Assembly (NCBI GenBank): GCA_947184155.2
Contig: CAMXCT020001814.1
Location: 62,001-126,000 of the forward strand
Direction: 5' to 3'
Length of the DNA stretch: 64,000 bases
Source: Cladocopium goreaui
Lineage: Eukaryota > Sar > Dinophyceae > Suessiales > Symbiodiniaceae
Shown: in pieces, positions 12,480-24,500 of the stretch
Layout: each line of letters opens with the position of its first letter
Numbering within the stretch: the stretch's first letter is position 1
Made by a program: the position numbers and the translations under genes
The notes under the pieces: model-generated
What the model saw: only the letters and a program-made list of their open reading frames with translations
What the model was told of the DNA's origin: nothing
The model's database searches: none

Positions 12480-12570
12480 TCCCTTCCCGGTTTTCCGGTT
12501 TCCTGGTTTCCTAGTTTCCTGGTCTCCTTTTCCCTGTTTCCTGGTTTCCTGGTTTCCTTTTTGTTTCATC
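12480..12570. repeat. GGTTTCC-type pyrimidine repeat upstream of telomere-like array
   Basis: Short units such as GGTTTCCTGGTTTCCTAG are strung together. A similar tract returns at 14690-14905, so the two flank the intervening CCCTAAA arrays in the same orientation. Confidence 0.75.
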
Positions 12571-12835
12571 CTGTATTTTTGGGTCAAGAAAGAGTCATTC
12601 CCCCGAGTCAGTCGCCCCAGACGTCCGTGTCAGGAAATAGGACAAAGTCAGTCACCGCTGAACACTAGCACAGGATGCAGGGAGACCATGAACCGGAGAC
12701 AGAAAGTCACCAACAAAGAGTCAGCCACCCCTGAAAGCCGGAAACAGGATCAAGGAAATCATGGGAACATGGGAAAACGGAAAGTCAACAACAAAGAGCC
12801 CCTCAAGAAACCCTACCAAAATACCCTCGACCATT

Positions 12836-13460
12836 TTTAAAACAAATCCTGACGAAACCCTAAATAACCCTAAATCACCCCTAAAGAAACCCTAAACCTA
12901 CTGGAAATATATCCGAAACCAAGCCTAGATATACCCTAAACGAACCTAATGAAACCCTAAACTAACCCTAAATAAACTCGAACCGACCTTGAATAAACCC
13001 CAAATCAACCCTAAGCAACCCCCAAACCAGCGTTAAAACAAACCCTAAACAACCCTCAAAACAAACCCTGACGAAACCATAAGTCAACCCTAAACCAAAC
13101 CTAAAGAAACCCTAAACCAACCCTCAAGCAAACCCTCAAGCAAACCCTCAAGCAAACCCTGACGAAACCCCAATGTCACCTTAAACCAAACCCCCAAAAA
13201 GCCTAAACCAAGCCTAAATATACCCGAAACCAACACTAAATAAACCCTAAATAGACCCCAAAACAAACCTTGACGAACCCCTACATTAGCCCGAAACCAA
13301 CCCTAAATAAGACTTGAACCAAGCCTGAATATACCCTAAAACAACCATTCCTCGCACAAACCCTGATCAAACCCTAACTAAACCTTAAACACCCTTAAAC
13401 CAACCCTTAAGAAACCCTAAGCGAAGCCAAGTAGACCCTAAAAGACCCTACAGTAAAACA
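12836..13460. repeat. Degenerate telomere-like (CCCTAAA) array
   Basis: Dozens of CCCTAAA or near-matches (CCCTAAAC, CCTGACGAA, CCCTCAAG) are separated by 2-8 bp of A/C-rich sequence. The complement TTTAGGG is the Arabidopsis-type telomere unit also reported from dinoflagellates. The array is irregular, so it is an old interstitial array or a telomere-like satellite and not an active chromosome end. Confidence 0.75.
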
Positions 13461-13689
13461 AATCTTGATCGAAAGTTACTTTTCCCAACCTCCCTCCAGC
13501 TCAAGGGTACGCGTCTCCATCAAGAAAACTGGTGTTGCCTCAGATTGACCATAATTATACGATATTATACATATGATATGTATAGACTGCCAGTCTTTTA
13601 TTTCAGATGGTGCCAAAATTAATCAATAATTTGATTTGTTGGAACTGCAAAGGCTGCATCGGAAAATCCATCGGTCCCGTACGGTACAG

Positions 13690-14240
13690 ATTCACCATTC
13701 CCTCGTTGCTGGCTCAGTGCCACGTAGCTGGCTCAATGTCTTGTTGCTGGCTCAGCGCCTCGTAGCTGGCTCAATTTTTGTTGAACGAAAAAAAAAGCAA
13801 CGCAAAAAAATTGAGCCAGCTACATGCCCTTGAGCCAGCTCGGTATGCCGTCATCATCCCGGCCAATACATATAATGTATTCGTTTTTAGCTTTCACATT
13901 CGTTTGCCAGCTCAACGTGACGTAGCTCGCTCAATTTTTTTGTTTTTTTTTTTTCCGTTTTTTTTCGGTCAAAAAAATTGAGCCAGCTCGATGCCATCGA
14001 GCGAGAGCGATGTGTTTGAGCTAGCGCGGTGTTGCTGAGGTAGCTCGTTCCACTTGAGCGAGCCCGCAAATTTTTCCCAATGTGTTCAATTGCCAGGTTC
14101 AGTCCCACATGATTCGTTTAATAGAGCTGGTACCCCTGTTGCAGCCCAGAAATTTAGGAGCCACGTTTTGGGCCAAATCTGCTTAGACAGCGGCACAACA
14201 TTAAAGTCAAACACATGACCCCTTCTGAAATTGAGCCAGC
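13690..14240. repeat. AGCTGGCTCAA / TTGAGCCAGCT foldback cluster
   Basis: Direct repeats of GTTGCTGGCTCAG and CGTAGCTGGCTCAA occur at 13703-13780. Two hairpins follow. In the first, TAGCTGGCTCAATTTTT (13763-13779) is perfectly complementary to 13806-13822. The second has similar arms near 13924-13941 and 13970-13987 with one mismatch. Another half-site is at about 14230. Confidence 0.8.
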
Positions 14241-14299
14241 TACAGTACATGTTTTGAGGTAACTCGAAAATGAGGAAGATTCTGGATTGCTACATTCAA

Positions 14300-14510
14300 C
14301 TTGATGAAACCCTACATTAGCCCTAAACCAACCCTAAATAAAACAAATCCAAGCCTGAATATACCCTAAACCAACCACAACTAAACCCTACACTAACCCT
14401 CGCACAAACCCTGTGCGTAACCCTAACTTAACCTTATTAAACCAATCCTTAAGAAACTCTTAGGCCAAGCCTAAATAAATCCCAAACCAACAATAAGTAA
14501 ACCCGAGAGA
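14300..14510. repeat. Second degenerate CCCTAAA array
   Basis: The same irregular AAACCCTA/CCTAAACC units as at 12.8-13.5 kb. Separated from the first array by the foldback cluster. Confidence 0.7.
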
Positions 14511-14689
14511 CCAAAATGGGCCACTGGGCACGCCGGATGGCAGTCACCCCTCGCCCCTCGTGGGGCTGTGGGGGGTGACTGACTCCGACGTTGGGGGGGT
14601 GATTGACTCAGTGGTCTGATTCTGCTAGTGGGTGACCGATTCCGTCTAGTCTCTCTATTTTTTCCTGAAGGTTTTATTATTTCCTGATT

Positions 14690-14905
14690 ATCTGGTTTCC
14701 CGATTTCCTGGTCTCCTGGTTTCCTTGGGGTTTCCTGGTTTGCTGGTTTTCTGGTTTCCTAGTTTTTTGTTGATCTCTTAGTTCGTTCCCTCTAGGTTTA
14801 TTTCTTGGTTATGTCATTTCCTGGTTATTTCGTCTCCTGGTTTCCTGGTTTCCTCGTCTCCTGGTTTCCTGAGGTTCTAGTTTCCGGGTGTCGTAGTTTC
14901 CTGTT
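14690..14905. repeat. GGTTTCCTGG pyrimidine repeat
   Basis: Units of GGTTTCC, TCTCCTGG and TTTCCTGG follow one another. The tract resembles that at 12480-12570. The minus-strand KTRQ-type frame across it is a repeat product. Confidence 0.75.
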
Positions 14906-15336
14906 TTCCTGCTTTCTGATTTCGCAGTGTCAATCTTGGTTTCCGTTTTGTTGAAGTTTTCGAAATTGTTTTTTTTGGTGTTCCCTAGGTGTTTGGTTTC
15001 TAGATACTCTGGTTTGGTGGTTTTCTTCTTGTTTGTTTGTTTGTTTGTTTTTCTTGTGGTTTTTGAGTTATTGTCTGTTTTGGTTTCTAGTTTCTGTTTT
15101 TTTTGCGTGCGGTTGATTGGTTGCCGGGTTTTCCTTTCCTTTCGGTCATTTTCTGGTTGACTGCTTTCGTGGTATATTATAGGTTTGGTATCCACCTTCA
15201 AATTTCAGCTACGAAATGGGGAGGACTTGGGCTACAGTACAGATTGCCAGCCAGGATCTTTTTGTACAAACAGGAGGGGTTGTGCCCCCCATTTTGTATT
15301 TGGAATCATTTTGTAGCTGATTCCTTTCAAATCATC

Positions 15337-15465
15337 ATTTTCATTTTGTAGTTGTATATGTTGAGTTAGTTGAAGCATCCAACATAAAATCTCATTAGCA
15401 TTTTGTCGTTGTACAAGTTGAATAGTTGAAGCATCCAACATAAAATCTCATTTGCATTTTGCATT
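15337..15465. repeat. ~65-bp direct duplication with recurring CATTTTGTAG
   Basis: GTTGAAGCATCCAACATAAA and the ATCTCATT that follows are repeated at about 15372 and 15427. The string CATTTTGTAGTTG recurs several more times from 15290 to 15870. No coding content recognised. Confidence 0.75.
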
Positions 15466-16164
15466 TGAAGAGGTGAGAGAGGTGGAAAAAAGGAAACAGT
15501 GCGTGACATGTACATGGACACAAACAGATCATGAAACTACAGAATGCCATCTAACAAACTGCACGGGGTCAACACTTGATCCAACTAAATTCAATCATTG
15601 ACAACTACAAAATGTTCTCCGAATTTATGTTGGTCGGAACTTTGGATGGCAAAGACCGAACTACAAAATGTCATTGGGAAAAATCATGTTAGCAATTCCG
15701 ACGTTCAGTTATTTTTTAACTTCAGATGCATTGGATTTTGTAGTGGGTTTGAATTATTTTCCGAGCCAGAAAGAATTATGTTTTTCATTTTGTAGCTGCA
15801 AAAAAAGCAACATGCACTGCATTTTGTAGTTGTGCACCCTATGCATTCCGCTTTGTATCTACCAAAACCATCTGCACAACTCCTCCCCCCTTCTCTGAAC
15901 CCTGATGGTTTGGTAGTTTTAGTTGAGCTTTGTTTTTGAGAAAATGTCTTACGTCGTACGTGTTACTTGGTTTGCAACTTGTGTGGTTTATGGTTGTTGT
16001 TTAATCTTCGGATAGAGCGTCAGTATACTTGGAGGGGCCACGAGTGCACAATAAAGAAAATGAAAAACTCCGTGCATATTGGATGTTCAAAGGGAGTTTT
16101 TGTTTGTCTATATGTTCAGAAATGATCCGGCTTTCGTGTTCCAAAATGAGCCGTCTACCGCTAG

Positions 16165-16405
16165 GCTATCTATCCATCTTTCTATCTTTCTATCTTTCTA
16201 TTTGTCCATCTGTCTATCTGGCACTATCTAGCTCTCTCTCTCCATTTTATTTGTCTCTCTGTGAATCTCTCCCAATCTCTGTGTCTCTGGCTTTTTTCTT
16301 TCTCGCTCTCGCTCTCGCTCTCGCTCTCGCTCGCTCTCTCTCTCTCTCTCTCCCTCTCCCCCCCGGCTGTCTGTCTCTCTGATCTGTCTATCTATCTATC
16401 TATCT
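16165..16405. repeat. CT-rich simple sequence
   Basis: Runs of CTAT, CTCTCT and CTCGCT make up most of this stretch. Leucine/serine-rich frames here are artefacts. Confidence 0.85.
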
Positions 16406-16409
16406 GTTA

Positions 16410-18982
16410 TATAATTCTGCTAGGCTTCCTTCAAAAGTACTGTATCCTTTAAAACGAATAATACTGCGAGACTTCCTCAAAAACTCCAAGTTCACAGCTC
16501 CAAAATGAAGAAAGTCTGCGAGACGTCCTCAAAAATATCAAAAATGCAAAGTTGACGACATCGACAACGGAGCAATTCTGCGAGACTTCCTCAACTTTTG
16601 ATGTTGGCAACGGCTTCATCTGTCCATATTGTCGGAAGTTTGACTTCTAAACTTCCTTCGATCATAAGTCATGCCGTAACATGCCATGTCAAGATATGTC
16701 AAGCCTTCTTGATCCCCCTTGGTGCTGTCCGAGGTTTGGAAGTGATTTGTTTGGTGGCCAGTCACCCAGCCTCCTAGCCGCTCCCGGCTGCTCCTAACTA
16801 ACATCTTCGAACTCCTGACATCTTTTGCTTCTTTTGTCTCTGCTGGGTGGCTTGTGGATGCACAGGAGGTTCAAAGGTCAATACAGGGAATAAATTTGAA
16901 TAAGATTAACACGGCTGCTTGCAGACTGTGCGGATCGATGCAGCGTTGAATTCGAGGATGTCAAGTTGTTTCAAGTGATGCTTCTGACTGTCTTGATTTC
17001 AGAGATCCTGTGAGATGCTCAAGTTGTGCGCCATGCGCCCAGACCAGCTACCTCACAGCAGTGCTGCGTGGCCCAGGACTCACCACACCTCTCTCACTTT
17101 TTGCGGACATTTTATGAGATTTTATGTATTGTGTTTGGTGTCCTTGTCTGTAGTGTCGTTGTAGAATTTGGAACTGTAGATTCTGCAAGTCTGCGAGGAT
17201 TCGTTCCTTTGGGTTGGAAACCTACAGAGGAGGAGCACAACATAATAGATTCAGATAGATTCAGAACATTGAACATTCCAAGGGCAGCAATGTGCGGCTC
17301 TATGTGGCTGGATATAGCGAGTTGAGAATGTTGAGAAGTTGAGTTTTGGAATCAGAGCACGCTCCACAGCTCCGCTGGCTCAAAGCAGATGGCATCAGAT
17401 GGCCAAAGTTGCTTCTTTCAATGCGTGCGAGCTCCAAAGGGGATGTGCAGTCATATCAGTCATGGCACGTGGTTTGCACTTCTTGCAGCCGAGTTTCTTG
17501 GGTCAAAAATCAAAATGGTTGCTGTCAATATCAAAAGGCTGCTGCTAAGGTTTCTCCAGCCAATTTCCATTATGTTCTTGGTACAACCGAACGATACCGA
17601 ACGGCTTAAGTTAACTCAGCGCAACTTTGCACAGGGTCCTTAGAGTGTTCTTTTTGTCCTCCAGTTCTATGGGGTGCTTGCAATGTCTTGGAGTCTTGTA
17701 CGATAGGGGCGAAGTGACCGTGCATGTGCAGGAGATTCGCCGTGCAATAATATACATCTAAGATACCAATCTATAGTCTATAGATGTCTATAGTATACAA
17801 TAGTATTAAGATATGATATATAAAGCAATTGTTGTTGAAGTTAAGTATGGACACATTGGTATGCTCTACCACAGCGACAGGATATGCACACGCATGAATC
17901 GGGCATCAAGAGATCAAGGATGATCAAGGACCTCAGAGGCACACATATCAGGAATAATTAGAGGGAATAGAGCGCTAAGATAGCTACGATGTGCTGCGAT
18001 GTGCTACGATCAGCGATGAAGCGATGAAGGATGATGAAGGCTAGTCTTGGAGGGCAAGCGAACTTTGTCTCGTAAGACTCGCCGTGTCCTCGCTTTGATT
18101 TTTATAAATTGCATTATTGTAACAATGACCGTATATCTAATGATTTTATGATATTTTATGTATTATTCATGATTTGTTCTTCATTTCGCCGAAGATCGCT
18201 CGATGATCCTCAGACGTCAATTATCTAAGGTTTGAACCGCACCGCCTTCGGTGTCGATCACGAAGTTAGTGGGCATTGTGCCATAGGAGCACAACACCAT
18301 AGCAGCCAGAGCACATAGCAAAGCACATAGCTTTTGGTTATGGAATGGTGAGGTTTTACTATGTTTTACTGGTTTACTTGCATTAATATGCATTAATTAT
18401 TTTGCTTAAATGATTTGTTCGGCTATGCTCAGTCCAAAATCTGTTCAGGAGGAAATATGCCTCGCATTCAGGGCGCCATGGCAGCAGTAACCCTTGGTCT
18501 CACAAGACACCGACGGCGCAAAGCACGCACTGTGCACCGCCGTGTCCTGTCCGTATCGACTAAAAGCGGAGATCGGATTCACCGGGAACTTTTTAACGAT
18601 GTCCAGGACCTGAGGGACCGACTCCTTGGACTCCTTGAAAAGTCTTTGAACGTTTTCAGACTAGATTCATCATGATTCATCATGATTCATCTAGATTCCA
18701 TCAAAGTCCATGTTGCTTCAATTGAGAATCATCGTGAATTTACTACTTGCATCTACTTGTGCTGGGATGTCAACGTAGGATGACGTTAGTAGATGTTAGT
18801 AGAGTCAAAACGCTACGAGAAATCATGATTGTAGAGTATCTGACTGGCAGCGCGCAGCAGCAAGTTTCAAACTTTACATGTTTCTTTCCTACTCGTATAT
18901 ATATTAGCTCATTAGTTCAACCAATGTCAGTCATATTCAATTCAACTCATCCGCATTCTTCCTTCAAGAGGAGCTCTGGGCT
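16410..18982. other. Intergenic, possible upstream TRM5 exon unproven
   Basis: No family is recognised. A frame beginning at an ATG at about 18457 encodes a basic leader of about 70 residues (LTRHRRRKARTVHRRVLSVS) and could be a 5' exon, for instance a targeting sequence, of the TRM5 gene. No compatible splice pair was established. GATTCATCAT is repeated near 18665-18690. Confidence 0.35.
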
Positions 18983-21305
18983 GTGCGGATGCCACACAAC
19001 GGCGCATATCGGCTGCGGCAAGCCTTGTCCAAGTCAGATTCAGGAAGAGCTGGAACTGAAACTGGAGGCATTCGAAAAGGGCCGATGCGGCAGAACTGGG
19101 CCGATTTTATTTTGAAACAACGGAAAGAGCAAGGGATTTTCAACGTCGTCTCAGAGACACTTGGTGCTCACTCTTTGCTGCTTTTAGCACATGAAGTATC
19201 ACCAGCTGACCTCCCAGAGGAAATGCAGAATCTCATAGCTGCATTTCAAGGATCCTTCACTAGATACACATTAGTCTTGAACTACCATAACTACAGCTAC
19301 AAGGAGGTCTTGAGCCGTTTGCTCCCTTCCACAATCACAGTGCCCTCTGGATACGAGATTGTCGGTCACATCGCCCACTTCAATTTACTGGATCAGCATT
19401 GGCCGCATCGGTTCCTCATCGGGGAAGTTTGCTTGGACAAATGCCCATGTATCAAAACGGTTGTGGCAAAGCTCGGGGCCGTCTCAAACAAGTTTCGCAC
19501 ATTTGACATGGAGGTGATTGCAGGGCAACCTTTGACGCAGGTCACCCTGAAAGAACACGGACTGCAGCTGCAGTTTGACTTCCAGAAGGCCAGACCATGC
19601 CACAAGAGTCAGGAGAGCCATCATATTTCAGCGGCATGGTGATTCATCAAGACCTCGCAAGTCAACCAAACTGCGATCAGATCCCGAAATTGACAAGGGG
19701 ATTTTGCTACAGCATGTGCTGGGAAAGCAGAGCTGCGGTTGAAAGAGCGCCGCGTTCTTCGCAACCCCCTGTTTATTTTACGTTATATGAGCATAAATAA
19801 AACATTAAAAACTATCATTGTAAGATATTGTAAGATATTAAAGTAGTATAAGTGATACGTGTTTCTTGTAAAGAAATATGGTGAAGGTGTTCTTGATGTT
19901 TGCATGTGCCTCAATGCAGGTCTACTGGAACTCGCGCATGTCCGCTGAACGCGGCCGAGTTGCAGCCAAGTGTGGACCTGGCGAAGTTGTGCTGGACCTT
20001 TGCTGCGGTGTTGGCGCATTTGCACTGCTTTGTGCCAGGCTCGATCTTGCCATGTCTTGCCATACCAGTTGTCAAGAAATGTCAAGAACAGTTACTGTTT
20101 GGCGCGAGATACACCATATCGATAGGATTAAACATCGAAGAAAAGGGTGCGTAGAGAATATTTCCAGAGAAAACATGAGGAAGCTCACTTTTTTGCCTCT
20201 TTTTTTCAGTTTCTAGGACCAGAGTTTGTTAATTCTTGGTGCCCTTCAGTATGCCAGCCTACTGGATGCTATGCGGATCTGCCCAAGCTCCCAATGCGCT
20301 CCAGCTTCCACTTGCTCTTTGTCAACTCATGTCAACTCCAACGCTACCGTTAAGAATGCCTTGATATCCTTGATACACCACGCATGCTTTGGATTGTTTT
20401 GGAACTAGACTTGCTGACTGGTTCTTGTGCACTCCGCTGCCAGGAAGGGCTGCCTCGTAATTGCAAATGATCTGAACCCAGATGCAGTGCTCTTCGCTCA
20501 GCGTAATGCAGAATTGACTCGGGTGATCGGTTCATTATCTTTTTGGGTATATTTTCAATATGTTCACGCGAGGCTGTTGCATGTGACTCACTGTATTGGT
20601 ATGTGTTGGTGATGTTGGTGGGTGTTTGCAGCACTGCATGTTGAGTCTCTGAGGAACAAATTGAATGTGACAACTTTGTGCATGAATGCCCGGGACCTGC
20701 TGCACTGTGCTTTTCATGGAGAGCTAGACATGCTAGATTCCTTGGGGCTCCTTTTGTGTGACACATCAAAGTCATCAAAGTCATCAAGGTCATCAAAGCC
20801 ATCAAAGATCCACGTGGTTTTCAATTTGCCGGAGCTGGCACTCGATATCCTTTGCGACGAAGTCCATCGAGCAATTCCACCGCACGTGCAGAGTGGGAAG
20901 ATCCAAGAGGCGGAAATACATAGAGAAAATCGGGCGAGAGATGAAGCAAACGAAATGAAGAATGCAAAGAAAGTCAGGAACGTGCAGGAATCCAATGAAG
21001 CGGACGACGTGCGTAACATGAAGTGTGACATGAATGGCATGGGTAACATAACAATTTCATCAAGCATGGCGCGCAGCGAGGGCAATCTGAGCGTATACTG
21101 CTACACCTTCGCCTCATCACGGTCCGAAGTTTTGGAACATTTGAAGCTGCTCCTTCCACACCTTCCGGAGGTACACACGGCAAAGATCCGTCATGTGCGC
21201 TTAGTTTCACCATCCAAAGCCATGTTTTGCGTAGAGTTCGACCTCGAGCTGAAAGGGGGCATTTGTGTTTGTGAATGTGGAAACATGAATGATAATGAAA
21301 CATGA
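18983..21305 (+). CDS. TRM5: tRNA (guanine37-N1)-methyltransferase, Trm5-like, four exons
   Basis: Trm5 transfers a methyl group from S-adenosylmethionine to N1 of G37 in tRNA and so prevents frameshifting. Exons: A to 19588, B 19920-20038, C 20444-20529, D 20632-21305. Donors are GC, GC and GT; acceptors AG; phases 0, 2 and 1 all join in frame. Exon A has the family block PSGYEIVGHIAHFNL and LIGEVCLDKCPCIKTVV. The A/B junction restores FDFQK-VYWNSR. Exon B has the SAM loop LDLCCGVGAFALL, exon C IANDLNPDA, exon D VVFNLPELALDIL and a C-terminal VRLVSPSKAMFCVEF. From 18983 this gives about 494 residues. The true start is unresolved: between about 19040 and 19090 a second frame (SQIQEELELKLEAFEKGR) looks equally coding. 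Exon D has a Ser/Lys repeat insertion. A copia element sits 103 bp downstream. Confidence 0.9.
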
Positions 21306-21402
21306 ACCCATGAGAGGACAAAGGTTTGAGTTGGGTTTTGGATGGTTTTAGCATATTTTGGCGTGTGCTTGGATCGATATATATGAATGAATTTCTAAAT
21401 AT

Positions 21403-21407
21403 ATACG
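21403..21407. repeat. Target-site duplication, left copy (ATACG)
   Basis: ATACG lies directly before the 5' LTR and again at 29495-29499 directly after the 3' LTR. Five bp is the usual duplication length for Ty1/copia integrases. Confidence 0.9.
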
Positions 21408-21555
21408 TGACAAATTTGCTTCCTTGTTGTGCGATTTGGCTGAACATGTTTGACAGGTGCGAATCTCATTTAGCCTTTAGGCACGAATCTGATATGCCCA
21501 ATCGGGCCCCGCTTGTGCGTTGCAAAACATCCGTTACCACTGTGCTGACCGCACA
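21408..21555 (+). repeat. 5' LTR (148 bp)
   Basis: Starts TGACAAATTTGCTTCC and ends GCTGACCGCACA. Matches 29347-29494 except for one base. No TATA box is evident. In copia elements the LTR carries promoter and polyadenylation signals, but none can be pointed to here. Confidence 0.95.
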
Positions 21556-21556
21556 G

Positions 21557-21569
21557 TGGTAGCGGAGCC
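21557..21569 (+). promoter_or_regulatory. Primer-binding site, initiator-Met-tRNA-like
   Basis: TGGTAGCGGAGCC follows the LTR after one base. The leading TGG pairs with a tRNA CCA end, and the whole resembles the TGGTA(G/T)CAGAG sites complementary to the 3' end of initiator methionine tRNA, with one or two differences. It abuts the ATG at 21570. The tRNA identity is inference. Confidence 0.75.
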
Positions 21570-24500
21570 ATGAGTGCTCCAGGGGATGCCCCGCACTTTG
21601 GTGGTAGAGAACCACCGCCACCTTCGTGGGATGGAAATGACCCGTCAAATGAACTAGTGATGTATGAGAAGAATGTCAAGCTTTGGGAGTTTGAGTCAGA
21701 GTTAGACCCGGTCAAAAGAGGCGTGAGACTTTTGAGAAACCTTAGCGGCGTCGCTAGGTCAGTCGCTGACACACTGGAGTTTGATGAAATAGCATGCGCC
21801 AAAGGAGCTGAGAATTTGCTGAAAGCCTTGAAGGACCACTTTGCGCCACACCTTGAAGTGAGTCTTCCTAGGGCGTTTGAGAGGGCCATTTACGGCTCAC
21901 CTAGGACTTCGAAGGGGTCAATTCAGGAATACATCATCCGATGTGAGCGTGCTTTTCATATGCTGCAGAAAGAAGGCGTCACTTTGCCTGACACGGCGAT
22001 TGGCTATGTGATCTACAGACAGGCTGCACTGACTGAGAACCAGGAGCTCAGATTTGGAGCTTGGAGCCGAGGGAACTACGATCAGAAGACCGTTGTCTCA
22101 TGTCTTCGAAAGCTTGACAAGGTGGTGATGGACAGCAAGGGCAAGTCTAGCACTGCGTTTCTGCAAGAAGATGATGGCGCTGGAGACTCGGGAGATGACT
22201 TTTTCCCAACTTCCCAGGAGGGATACGAGGACTCAGATGTTGAAAATGCCATCTACATGGAAGAAGATGACCCGAACAAGATCTATGATGAAGCAGAGGC
22301 ACAGTTAGCCTTAGCCACTTACCAAGAAGTGCGGAAGGCTTTGAATGCAAAGCAGAAGGCACGTCAGTACTATGGTAGCGGGAAACGGGGCTCGTTTGGG
22401 AAAGCAGCTTTCACCAGGCAGAGAAAGAAGATCACCGTGGAGGAGCTGAAGCTTCGCACGCGCTGTGGCAAATGTGGGCTCGTAGGTCATTGGGCGGCTG
22501 AGTGTGGAAACCCACCCGATGCTCGCGGCCGACAATTTTCGGCGGTGCAGTCTCACAGGTCACAGGGGAGCTCTTCGGCAAGTTCTGGTGGAAAGACCGG
22601 CAGTCAGTCCACGGGGCAGCAGAGTTGGTATGTTTCTGCTGGCAGTGTCTGTCCCTTGGAACTGCTTCAATGTGGGTTTTGTTTTTCATGTGGGGATAAA
22701 CATGAATTTGGGAACATTGAGAAATCTCAATGCACAAATGTTTTTGTTTCCACGTCTCAGGAATCCTCAGCTGAGACTCATGTGAGTTGTAGTTTTAGTA
22801 ATGGGGATAGGTTAGACGTTTTTGAGCCACCAGCCTGCTTGGAATCAGAGACAGCAAGCTATGCTCAGTTCACCGGGCTTACGACAAGTCCAACCATGGC
22901 AGTGGTAGACACTGCAGCCCAGGATGGGCTCAACGGCGCAGCGGCGCTGGAGAGGCTAAAAGAGAGGCTTGCACAATGCGGTTTGACAGTTGTTTGGACA
23001 GGTAGGCAAGCAAAGGCACATGGAGTTGGAGGTCAAGCAACAGTTTTAGGAATTGTGGCGATTCCATTAGGAGTGGCCGGAAAGACCGGAATTTTAGAAG
23101 CCACAGTTGTCACTGGCGAAGTTCCACTTTTGCTGCCAGTGAAGATGTTGAGAAGTTTGCGAGCAGTTGTTGATTTGAATGAGATGTCAGTCCGTTTTCA
23201 CACCTTGCAGAGATCAGTTGAGTTGAACACTTTGCCAAGTGGACATGTCGCAATTGAAGTCACCGATTTTGGTCAAGAAGGTTTTGTTTTTCCTCATGAA
23301 GCCACAAAAGCAGCGGAATATCGAGAGAGCGACTTCCGCATCAACTTGGGTCCGAACCAGACTGGCAGTGTCATGCTTTCGCATTTGCCTGTTTTCAACG
23401 CCTCTTTTCCCCATGGCGGCAGATCTTCTTGCCAGCTTTCGTCAGCGTCTGCAGCGGTCTCCAGAAGTGGCCTCTGCGAGCGTAGCCATTGGGGAAAAGC
23501 CGCACAATTCGAAGAGGGCTTTGAAGCACTGGCGTCAAGTGCTCGACAAGGCTCACATGGTAGAACAGCTGGTTGGGTTGGAAGCATCGGTGCACTCGTG
23601 GCTTCCTCAGAGTGGAGCGCCGAGCGTTTGTGGCCAGCTTTCGCAAGAGCAGCTCGAAGAGCACGTCAAGCATGCCGAGCTTTTGACAAGCCTGCGTGGG
23701 AAGACCGTGCCTGTGAAGACGGCAGAGGAGTGCCATCACCCAGGCAACAGGCTGAACCAAGGGGGCAGCCAACATGGAGGTTGGGTGATTTGCCAGGACT
23801 GTCACTCGAGATGGAGCCTCTACAAGAAGACAAGCACAGCAGCAGCCAAGAAGAAGGCAGTGACAGCAACAACGAGCCCAGCCAGTTCAGCACAGGAGAA
23901 GTTCGATGTGGCCAAGATGGAATATACCATCAGGGGCAAACTCGAACAGGAGTTTCACACCAAGTATGTGGAGTCGATGAACTCTATGAAGGAAGAAGTG
24001 CAGATGGAGCAAGCTCAGCAAAACAGTTGGATGCAGAATGTCAACAGCAGTCACCTGCGTCGGGCCAACGAGTTGGAGATGGCAGTGCAGCGCGAGGAGA
24101 TGAAGCAAGCCGAGATCAAGGAGATGGCAAGTGCAGAGATGCGTCAAATGCAAGCCAAACTGCACTTTCAACACAAGCAGCTGGGCATTGTGGAGTTGAT
24201 GAAGACGGAGTATGCATCGATGGCCCTGGGGATGAAGTACCAGGAAAGTCAGGGGTACCACGACTCGGAGATGTACGAGTATGCCGAGAGGCAGTGGGAG
24301 AACCTGGAAGAAGCTCAAGCCCTAGGGAAGGTGATGAAGGAGATCGAAGAGGACAGGGCTTCGAAGACGAGGGCACATGGGTTCGACTGAAAGAACCGGT
24401 CGGAGAGCTCAAGGGCAGAGTGGAAAAGCTCAACCAAGGAGGTCACTTTTGGGCACAGAGGATCTGTCTTGAAGAAGGTGAGGAGATGTATGAGGTTGAA

